Shown here piece by piece: positions 46,201 to 58,200 of a stretch of 64,000 nucleotides of DNA (within the stretch, counting starts at the first letter, position 1; the number at the start of each line of letters is the position of its first letter). The notes under the pieces were generated by a model. It did no database searches. It was not told the DNA's origin and was given only the letters and a program-made list of their open reading frames with translations. The DNA comes from Lytechinus pictus (lineage: Eukaryota; Echinodermata; Echinoidea; Temnopleuroida; Toxopneustidae). The DNA is taken from the NCBI RefSeq assembly GCF_037042905.1, contig NC_087247.1:59047920-59111919 (forward strand). Reading direction: 5' to 3'. A program made the position numbers and the translations under genes.

Positions 46201-49200
46201 TTCGAACCTGCTTTACAGCAATTCTTTGGAGAATCTCCTCCTGATAGCCCTATAACTATCAATCAGCTAATCACATTGTCAAACGGAACAGATATTACGT
46301 AAGAACAAGTCATTACACTATTGCCTGTTAATAAAGGACAAGTCCACTCAAACAAAAAGATGATTTGAATAAAAAGAGAAAAATCCAACAAGAATAACAC
46401 TGAAAATTTCATAAAAATCGGATGTAAAATAAGAAAGTTATGACATTTTAAAGTTTGGCTTAATTAAAAAAAATAAATAAAAAAAAATATGCACATCCTG
46501 GTCAGTATGCAAATGAGGTGAATGATGATGTCATCCACTCACTATTTCTTATGTATTTTATTATATGAAATATTCTAATATTTTCCTCATTGCCAAGTGA
46601 AACAGTATTTAAGTCGTCCCTAAACATGTAGCATTAGCATTGTTTAATACTATATGGTTCAGTAAAGTTGGTCCTTATCGTCAAATCTATTTAAAAAAAT
46701 ATATAATTAAAACAATAAAAAAAAAATTGTGAGTGATGGACATCATCGTCTGTCTCATTTGCATGTCACTGAGTTGTGCATATCACTGTTTTGTGAAAAA
46801 TAAACGACATTTTAAAATGTCATAACTTTCTTATTTTACATCCGATTTTGGTGAAATTTTCAGTGTTATGCTAGTTTGATTTTTATTTATTTATTCGTAT
46901 CAACATTTTTCTGGGATGGACTTGACCTTTATTAATGAGCAGGCGCGCAGTTTTAATACAGCTAGGCCCTATATCCTCTAAACATTTGTCGCGCGTCAGT
47001 AAGCATCAAATTCATTCCCCTTTAAATTCATACGACGAGGACTATCATCAAAACTGTTTTCTCAATTGGAAGAAAAAAACACCCTTCTTTGGCCCAACTC
47101 CTTAAGGTCACACCTGGAACGAGCCTTCTACCAGACACGGGATGCTCCCCCCCCCCCCAAAAAAAAAAAAAAATCTAAATGTAGTTTGAACTATGATTAT
47201 TTTGAACTTGGACCTACTACCCTAACAGGTCCATGTTATGAATAAACCTAGTTACAGTGGATTTATGTAAGAATATTGGCAATATTTAACCTTAGCTCTG
47301 TTCGATAAGCAAACTTTGGTAAGGGAGACAACCCTCTATATAGACGCCCCAGGACGTCAATCAGTTACCTGCGTGCACCCCACCCCCCCTTGCATGTCAT
47401 TTGAGTATTTAAAATTTGGATTTTATGTACAGCTTTCTAGCCAAATACGATTTTATTTGGCATATCACACACATATACACATCCACACACACACAGATTT
47501 TCGAAAGTCACTGAAAACAGTAAAAAAAAAAAACATATCTTTGCCAATCAGACACAATAAAAGATAGGAACCTCAAATAATTATACCCTTCCAGCTATCA
47601 ATCTCACAATGGAGAGTGAAAATCATTGAACAAAATTATATGTCGGGTGACAGCAGTATTTTGATCCTTTACATGATGACTACTCATACTGAGATATGAA
47701 GAAAAAATTGAAATAATTGTATTCTTTATTCAAATATATAATCGTTTTCACCCTTCATCATGGTTCTTTTATTTTCCAAAATAATATTGTATCACTTAAT
47801 ATCCAAATATTTTACAAGCAATCAACGATTAATTTCCTACGTTATGGCTTTCACAAATGATGACAATCAATCATCAGTCAATGATGTATAATATTTTTGG
47901 GGGGAGTGGGGTAAAAGAAAAGATAATGGGCAGAATTCCTGATAGTAATTGAGTGTATGAACTTCACCTGCCTGAAATTCCTTTTAACAGATTTACCTGC
48001 ATCGCTGAAAATATTGCTGGCAGAGTCACTTCAACAGTGCAAGTTACAGCACTTGGTAAGTTTATTCATCTGGCAACATAGTTCATTTTTGTCTCACCTG
48101 CATGACGAAACATAAATCTTATCCTTCTCGTCATTAATCTACCCAACGAGTTATTAGTATATGCTTTCGATGAACATACTATTGATTGAAGAACCCGAAT
48201 ACTTTTCAGAAACGAGGAGGAAAAAGCCCCGGGGAAAATGCTTGGGGGAAAAATGCCCTAAACACGTTTGGCTAGTCTTAAAAAAAAAACTTTGGGAAAA
48301 TAATATACCCTAAATACATTTAACCCTGCGATTGACCATTGACCAGTCTTTCAAAACCACCGTTTTAAATCATGTGGATGATTGTGATACTCTTAATCTG
48401 AAAAAAATGCATCATCCTATATCTTGAATCCTAGATTACTTTCCTTAGTGTGACTGACACATAAACATTTCATAACTTAAAAGGAAAGTGATTATGTTTA
48501 AAAGTTTTGCTTTATGAAAAGTATTGCGGCGTTTTGATTTTCAGCATTTTCAACATTTATTCATGAAATTAATTTTTGTCTCACCTGCATAGCAGAGTGA
48601 GACTATAGGCGCCGCTTTTCCGACGGCGGCGGCGGTGGTGACGGCGACGGCGGCGGCGGCGGCGGCGTCAACACCAAATCTTAACCTGAGGTTAAGTTTT
48701 TGAAATGACAGCATAACTTAGAAAGTATATGGACCTAGTTCATGAAACTTGGCCATAAGGTTAATCAAGTATTACTGAACATCCTGCCTGAGTTTCATGT
48801 CACATGACCAAGGTCAAAGGTCATTTAGGGTCAATGAACTTAGACCATGTTGGGGGAATCAACATCAAAATCTTAACCTAAGGTTAAGTTTTTGAAATGT
48901 CATCATAACTTAGAAAATATATGGACCTAGTTCATGAAACTTATACATAAGGTTAATCAAGTATCACTGAACATCCTGCATGAGTTTCACGTCACATGAC
49001 CAAGGTCAAAGGTCATTTAGGGTCAATGAACTTTGGCCGAATTGGGGGTATCTGTTGAATTACCATCATAACTTTGAAAGTTTATGGATCTGATTCATGA
49101 AACTTGGACATAATAGTAATCAAGTATTACTGAACATCCTGTGCAAGTTTCAGGTCACATGATCAAGGTCAAAGGTCATTTAGGGTCAATGAACTTTGGC

Positions 49201-52200
49201 CAAATTGGGGTATTTGTTGAATTACAGCCATAAATTTGAAAGTGTGTTGGTCTAGTTCATAAAACTTGGACATAATAGTAATCAAGTATCACTGAACATC
49301 CTGTGCGAGTTTCAGGTCACATGATCAAGGTCAAAGGTCATGTAAGGTCAAAGAACTTTGGCCACGTTGGGGGTATTTGTTGAATTGCCATCATATCTCT
49401 ATAAGTATATTGGTCTAGTTCATAAAACGTGGAAATATGAGTAACCAAGTATCACTGAACATCTTGTGCGAGTTATAGTAGTTTTCAAAATCAGCACTGC
49501 TGCTATATTGAATCGCGTGATGCAGGTGAGACGGCCAGAGGCATTCCACTTGTTATTAAAGTTATTGCTTTGTATGAACTTATGTGTACTTTTTAAACAC
49601 TGACATAATCATGGTGTTTTGAAAATTGAAATGAAATGTTATGGTACCTCTTTTTAAGATTCAGTTTGGAAATTCGAAATCCCACTTGACGTTCGATCGA
49701 GTGCTAGATTTATAATACAAAGCTGTTCTCATACACTTGCTTTTTTACTTTCCGGATTGAACGAACACAAATATTTCCAGAATTAATACTCGGTCTATGT
49801 AGTTTCTCTATCTATTCTAGTTACCCTTGTTGTAGCTGAGCTACTGCGAATCATTCAAGGGATCCATTACTCACCTGAATCAAGAACAGCACAATGAAAT
49901 ACCTTGATCGGGTTCGAACCCATGACCTTCCACTTGCCTCAGTGCAAATTCACAAGCATGAAAAACGTTAACTTGTATTTTTGTCTGTCTCTGAATAGAG
50001 CCTGTGGTCACTGGTGAAGTTGTTGTTCCCAGTCTGCAGTTGTTCCAAAGCTACGACATTCCTTGCCCTATAGAAGGTGCTGTACGCCTCCTGTGGTGGC
50101 GAATAACTAGTCGTGGCTCAGCGACACCATTTGAATCACCTTCGCCATTCCTCCGCTTCGACCCCTTCACCGTTGAAGACATGGGTTACTACTACTGTGA
50201 GGGATATGGTGGTGGAACTTACCGTGATGTATCGGAGGCTACTACTCCTGTCCTTCTGGATGTTGAGGGTAAGGTCATCACTTATGCCTACTTCAGTAAC
50301 ACTCATTTCATATCTTTGTCCGATATGTTTGGATTAGAATTCAAGAGGATAAGAAGATTACAATATACCCAAGTTTAATTTTGGTTAATTTACTGATTTG
50401 TTGACATAATGATAGGTCACAAGAAAATTTTGTTATTATTACTATGTATCCAGGATAGAATTTAAACATCAGCCCATCTTAAAACAAAAATAAGAATGTT
50501 CAATAAGCACACAAAAAACTTTGCCAGCATATTTTATTTCCACAATAGGAGCTTCATGAGCATTAGCGTACCTACGGGGGGGGGGGGGGGGGGCACAACT
50601 GATCCCTGACGAGCCACAAGTGGCCCGCTCCTTTGAACTTTTTTTTTTTGCTTGTCAAATTTTTTTCTGGTACGAAATCCTTATTTGTGGTTGAAGACCT
50701 TTTTTTTTTGCTTGTCAATTTTTTTGGCGGACGAATTTGCCTCCTTTGGAAAATCCTAGGTACGCCACTGTTCATGAGTGATTTTTTTCGCCTTAAAAAA
50801 AGATGTCTACACTCTTCGCTAAATAAGATACAGTACGACTCACATTCATGCATTCTTCTCTCAATTTCTCTTTGGGGAAAGTGGGGTAAAACGAATCACC
50901 TAACTTTGGCTCGTCATATCCCCCAAGATTTCTAAGAGCAACGCAGGGTAGGATTGGGTAAAACCTACAAAGGCCCTTGTTCATTTTCTTCATTTCCCAA
51001 AAGTTTTCTTGAAAATAAAGCTCAAATTTGTTTGAGTGAATGTCCGTTTTGCATCCGTAGGCCTATCACCTGGATTCAATGAGTTTCTCGTTGATCTCCG
51101 TTTGTAATTTCTAGTCATTGTGTTACCTGCACATAAAGGTCATCAACTTAAATCTGCTATGCAATGCAATATTCAATCAATACCATATTTTCCCCAAAAA
51201 AAGTACTTTTCATATCAACAATTTTCTAAGTAAAATAAAAAGGCATAATCGTCTCACAATCAGGCTTCATTGTCAGATTTTGTCAGGAATTCTTGCCCAA
51301 TCTTAACTATCTTTATCTTACCTATATTGAAATGAATGCAATGTAAATTTAATTGTTTTGGCACATTTTGTGCTGAAATAAAATAACACGCGCCAGTGAC
51401 CTCCTACCGAAACATGCCAATTCATTCATCACTCGATACGTTCATGCTTTATAACAAAATCACCCAAAATAAAAAATGGAAATGGCAAATTCTTCACAAA
51501 AATAACTTTAAGGTCTATAGACACTCAAAATAGCATCAGGTACCCCTCATTTTGCGTTCACCACTGTACAAACGACATTATTTCCTCTCCTGAAAATGGA
51601 ACTTTTGTCAGGTCCATATTTTTTTAACGAATTACGCAATAATGTCATTTAGACACAGTGCAGGCGATTCATGGCGATAACGGGGTGGGTTCCTCTTACC
51701 CAATGGTCCGTTTTACCCCAGGGTCCGTTTTACCCCCACTTTCCCACTATTTATTAATTTTATCGTTTCAGGGGTTACAAGAGTTGCCTTTTCAGTTGCA
51801 TTTGAAGGTGAATTTGTTGATTATGGCATTCCTGAAGTATTTTCTGAGTTAGCACCTATGTTCAGACAACCAGTGAGTACATTTTCATTCTTGCTTTTTT
51901 TTTAATATTTTTATTTTTTAATATTTTTTTTATCTCATTTTATTTTTGGGGGCCCATAATGTTGTCAATAAATTGTGTACACACCATGAAAATTCCAGAG
52001 TTATAAACTATATAGAACCCCCCAAAGGCTTTTACTTTGCTGTTACAATTCACATGTACCTAGAACTTAACCCCCCCCCCCCAACAGTTATGCAGCACAC
52101 AAGATCAATGTGCTTATGATGGTTGTAAAACTTGGTGTGAATTGTCGAGGGTCCAGTCTTACGACCTGGATAATGTTCTTTCATGGATATCATATAAGAT

Positions 52201-55200
52201 GATATTAGAACTTGAAGAATATAGATAGGATATATAGGCAAAAGATATGGAAGAAATATCCTAATCTGATTAATCCCTTATAGGACCTTAGAAAGCTATA
52301 AAGATTTTCCATTGGAAGAAAAAAATACGTAGGATAATGAGATGGTAAAGATCAAAGGAGGAGATACGCCAATGCGGAGAAGAAAAGGCTGTGATTATCA
52401 TGAAGAAAATGACAGAATAAGGATGTATCTCTTTATATCATTTCAGATAAATAATGCTTTCATTAATGACGACGGCACAAGTCGACTATCCATCTCATTG
52501 CTCGACAATGTAGGAAGCTTTGAGTTCCCTACTATCGTGAATACTCGTAACGGCAGCACGATCGTTGACTACATCATCAACGTCGATAGTAGCGTGTTTA
52601 ATGGAAGTGTGATTGAAATCGTGAATGACACCACATTTTTCCTGGAGTCTAACCTGGCCACGGGGTTTGGTCCTGAAAGAAGTTTTTTCTCTAATCAGAT
52701 CGTACCGGGAAGCGTTGTTGTGGGTAGTGCATGTAAGTATGTTATGGCAAATTTTGTGACAAATATACGAAGATAGAATTTAATATCATAATGATAAATA
52801 AATATTAATCAGTGGGATGGCAAACTAAATGCAGACTTTTTACCCTTTCTATATACATATTCTTGCTCTGATATAGATCTAGGCCCTATACATTATTTTC
52901 GTTATAGTATCTGTAAGGCGATATTATAAAAGACGTCGCTACACGTCCTATTAAATGCTATGTAAGGATGGCAAGTGCCAAAATAACAAGTTTCTTGCAC
53001 GTGAGGAGTGATTTCGCTCGGCTGGAATATTAACGGAAGCTGCATTTGTGATTTGTCAACAGCATTATGATTTGCATGTCTATTACGCAGCAAAATGGAT
53101 CAATTAACTTGAGCGGTTGAATGCAAATACTGAAAACAAATTAACGACACACTTGCTCTTTGAATAAGAGATCGCCTAAATATAATGATAAGGAACTATG
53201 AAAATTAGAAGTTATATTCAATAATTATATACGCTAGCGGTATGTGCAAAAGGGCTAGTATGTTGATTTATTTCGCACTCCTCTCAGAGTGACACAGGCA
53301 TAGAGTGGCACTAAATAGAGACCTGTCCTTTTGGAGTGAATTTTCCATCTTTTGAGAGTAAATTTAGCTTTTGTTTAGTATAATGTCTAAAAAGACGCAC
53401 AGTTCGGTCCAAAGTAGAACGAGAATTCACTCTACAAAAATGTACTGATTAGTAACTTTCATAAATCACTTGCATCTGAAATTTCATTTCAAATATTCAA
53501 TCTGAGTCATTGTAAAATGGGAATTTCACCCTGACAAAGAGTTTACAGTAAAAATATTTAAAAAAATATTGCCGAAGTTTTGACGAGAAAAATCCATAAA
53601 AGAATTTTTTTTAATGATAAAATTAGATTAGTGACGTCATATGCGAGCAGCTTTTCTACATATCGTATGGTAATAAAACAAAGAAATGTCATTTTCTCAG
53701 AAAATTGTGTTTGCTTTACCTTCATTGTAACAATAGACATTTCATTTCACATCCGTTCCTAAAAAAAAAAAAACGAAAGAAATAAGTCATCAAGAACCAT
53801 TAAAAAAAAATTTAATTTAATATATTTTATATATGTGGGGCAGCTGCTCGTTTATGAAGTCACAAATCCAAAACTAGAAATTTTAATGACTTAATCTTCA
53901 ATGGATTTTCCTGAAACCTTCATCAATATTTTTTATTATTATTTTCTGCCATTTTTGCAACAAACTTTTCTTCAGGGTGAACGTCCCCTTTAATATTTTT
54001 TTTCTTGTGTGTGTGATTGACATTCTTAGCATCCTGTACGGCATCTGTTGTCACGGGTGCGTTCGGAACCCTAACCTTCCCTACTACACCACTGGACCAG
54101 ACAGCTGATAGCCAAGAACGATGTAATGAATACACTAATAATAGTAAGTCAGTATTATGTACTGTACCATTGCCGATAGTTGAGAAAAAAGTGCACATTA
54201 TATTCAATTAAAATTGAAGAACTTCAATAATTTTTGCGAATTTTACCATTTCATTTCATTTTTATTCACCCCCATCTATACCACGTCCTATTTATTTACT
54301 GTCACAATCTTGCTTTACACTTCAATGAACAAAATAGGCGTATGTTAAATAACCAGGAGCCGCCTGATGGAAAGGGTTCCCTTTGAATGAAAAAAATATA
54401 TATATTGGATGGTTTAGGATACTGCATGAGTTACGGCCAATATAGCGAGAATCATAGATGAGTGCAATATTAGCTTTAACGATTGGGATATTTTTGGTAT
54501 CATGGTGATGAAAAGACATCCGATATGATCTTTTTTTTTATAATCTTTAACGATCAGTATTCATTAAATCGTACAATATGACACGATATTGCACAGCAAG
54601 TTTTTCACATAAATTGGGGTCTGTCAGATTTCGGTGCTTATGCAGTGCACTCTGGTATTGCACTGCACATGCAATTCAAGTCATGCAGGCTAATAAATAT
54701 ATTTATCTTTATTAGGTTAAGAAGGTGCATTCCTCGAAAATGAAGAGAAATTCGATGCATATTGTATTCCTTTTAACACACACCCGTAACCGTAACAAGG
54801 GACGTAATATCAATTCAAATAATACCATATTGTCTTTTTAGCCCCCGTTCCAAGAGCTAGACGAACGTGTCGTGGGGATTTCTTGTCACCAGCTCTCTGG
54901 GACGATCCTGTGCTTCTCGATTGCTTTGTGGGGACAGATACGAATGAAGTTCTCAACAACATTGCCAGGGTAAGACATATTGTATTCTTGGAAATGAAAA
55001 CACCAGTTTGGCATTCGTATTACATACTCGTCGTAGTGGTCTTGAGAAAGATTTTGATGAGGAGAAAGAAGAAGATGAAAAGGAGATGAGAAGGAGGAAG
55101 AAAAGTCGAAGATTAAAAGTTTAAAAATATCTTGAAGGAGAAAATGGAAGAATAAAGAATGTAAAAAAAAGCAAGGAGAAAAGAAATGGAGATGGGTGAG

Positions 55201-58200
55201 ATATCAATGAAAACAAATGAATGAACAATTTATGAATGTTCCATAATCTTGAATATACATTCAGCATGAAATACTAATAATGCAATGCGTCATTCTCATC
55301 ATTTTAACAATTGGACAAGCGACATTAACATGAATATATCCACCATTTTACCTGAATACAACCCAATTTATGTTTATTTTGTCCGATTCTATTTGTAATT
55401 ACAGGCTGTTGTGACGCCAGACAATGTAACAGAGTATTCTTACGATGTTGCTGAAGCTACTTCTAATGGTGGTGATATTAATGCCGAAGGTATAAGAGCC
55501 ATTTCTATTGCTCTGCAGAAAATTGTTGACGTCATGGATCCATCCACGGAGGTATATTGTCATCCCATACAATAAACCGTGTCTAGGTTACTCGTACTTT
55601 TTTCGACAAGTGCGAATGAAAATTTAAAAAAAAAAGCAGATAGTAGTGAGGTTAAACGTTGGATCCACAAATTAGCTTAATTTTTTCACCCAAAGTGATA
55701 ACTTGGCACTATTTTTTTGTTTTGTAATAGTATTTATTAAAATCATTCAGTTCAAAATCATACAAGTAATATAATATCAACAAAACACTGTTCACAAAGT
55801 CAAATAAATAATTATTCATAATACAAAAAATTATACATACAAAAAATACAGAATATAACATTCGAGTCATCTAGAACAAAGTAAATACTTAGTCTGTAGA
55901 AAGAAAAAAATACAGACATAACAAAAAAATTGTATAGCAACGCAATTGAACTGAATGAGTAAAGAAGTAAAACACCCTCCCATCCCACTGCCCCCACCCC
56001 CCTCCATATCCCATCTAAGCCCAGCCCAGGAAGCGCGGCCTTCTTCCCTCCCCTCAACCTAGCTACCCTCCATTTCGATCTGCATTCTGTGCCGCAACCA
56101 TGATCTAACTTGTGCACCTAAATCCTCACTCCAAATGCAAAGAGACACTCCGGCCCCCAATCACACCCCTCCCAGAGATAGATAAAGAGTCCAGTCACCT
56201 TAGAAGCGGGATCTACATCCCAGAGAGCGCACCATAGCTCCCTCTGGAGCGAACAGCGTATATTTATTTTATAAATGATTTTTTTTTCACTCCAGAAGTA
56301 ACCACAATGCACCAAAAGGATACAAAGCCCACCCCCAAAAGACCGCCCCGATCCACTCCAAGAGGAGTGCAACAGTAGGGACCAGACCATCTCCCTCGCA
56401 TTTAGAGTGTTTAATAACTGTATGCTTGAAACTTTCTTTGCCCCAGCATCCCCAGAAAATAAATTGTCCCATTTTCTGAAATGGTTTGTTAATAGACCTC
56501 TCTGTTCAGCTAGTTTTCTTTCTTCTAGTCTATCTTCTTGTATTTTTTCCTTAATATGGTTAAGGGTCGGTGGATCTTTTGTGTTTCTACTATTCTTTAA
56601 AATCATATACTTTATTAGGATTATTATGTGATTTAATAATTGAGCCTCTCCTTTAGTTGAACATTCCACGCCTACGTGTACACCTTTTTTTATCTATATT
56701 TGTAATGATAGGGAGTTGAAGCATGTTCCCACATTCTTTCCATATAGTTTTTATCTTATCACATGAAAAAAATATATGATCATATGTTTCTTCTTCTTTA
56801 CTGCAGAATGAACATAAATCATCTGTTGTCATTTTAAATAAATATAAATATTTTTTTGTGTATAGTATATTGTGTAATATTTTATATTGAAATTCTCTGA
56901 GTCTACTATTCAGAGTCGATTTTCGTGGTCTTAGAAAAATATCAGAAATATCTTTTTTTGTTATATTATATTTTTCCTCAAGCTTTTTAAATGCTGTCTT
57001 GATAACGATTACTGAATGAACAAATCAATATCGATAAGAAAATAACAAAAGCTGGTTTAAGTTTGTATCTTTAAATAACACACAATTTCTGCTGGCACAA
57101 CCATCTTGACACAACTACACACTGGACTAAATATTTTATGGTTTTGGATTTTTTTTCGCGAAGTAAATGAGAGTTCTGTCTCAAAGAAGACGAATAAATA
57201 TTTCAAAAATATCAGTTATTATTTCATGACGACATGTTACAATAGAAACAATTATCCAATGCTTTTTTAAATCAGGTCACCAACAATACTCTCCAGATCG
57301 TAGACAACGTCCTCGGTGCTCCCGATACAGAATTTGTAGATGCCGTGGATGTCGAAGCTCCGACAAGGATTCTTGATTTCTTGGAACAACAGATCACTTT
57401 ATTCCAGACCCAAGGTGATGGTAACAACCTCACTATCGTCGGAAGTAGTATAGCTGTGGTAGCTCTACAACTTCCAGAGGCCAGTCTACTGCAAGGTTTA
57501 GGATTCGCTACCTTGGTATCTCCGGATGACGAACAGAAGAGTAATCTTCTCAATCAGTTGAATGAAAATGACACAATGGTGTACTTCAACCTTGATGATA
57601 TTCCTAAAGCAACCGTCGATGCAGCAATTTTTCTGCCACCGGATATTCTAGGCCTGTTGCCCCCATATTTACTAGGTGGGAAACAGTAGATCGTTAGGAC
57701 ATTAAGCAAATTACGAAATGTAGTGAATTTTCCTAAAATCCTTACTGGATCCAGTGACCTACATTTCATTTGCCAAAGACATGGCAAAAATATATGGCAA
57801 AAATAAAATGTTAATTGTATTGCCTCATTTGCTCCGTTCGCTCTCTCGCGAAGTTTGTTTTATCAAAACTCGCGGCCTCATATACGCTATAGGAATAAGT
57901 CCAAATATTCTTTTGTCAAATTGTTTCTATTTTAAAATCGATCAGAGGACTGACTAATCTCTAAACACTTCAATACTTTTAGAATGTTAATGTACTTTTT
58001 CAGAAGCATGTAATGATTTATGTACGTTAAAACACAATTTACGCAAGTCTTTTTCTAGAAAGAGTCAAAATTACTGCAAGCGAATGTAATCAAAAGCAAC
58101 TTCTTGTTCCAAAAGAACTCGTGCAGTTGCATTTAGTTGAATGGCAGCTTGTTCTTTTTACCCGATGAAAAAGTTTTAAGGGGCCTACAACGTATTCATT

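Noticed and set aside
49905-49945. B-box-like GGGTTCGAACCC
   Set aside because: No A box or tRNA-like fold was found beside it, so it is not listed as an RNA gene.
55812-56117. Minus-strand 101-codon frame
   Set aside because: It lies in the 3' untranslated-like end of the L1/Tx1-like fragment and has no recognisable motif.
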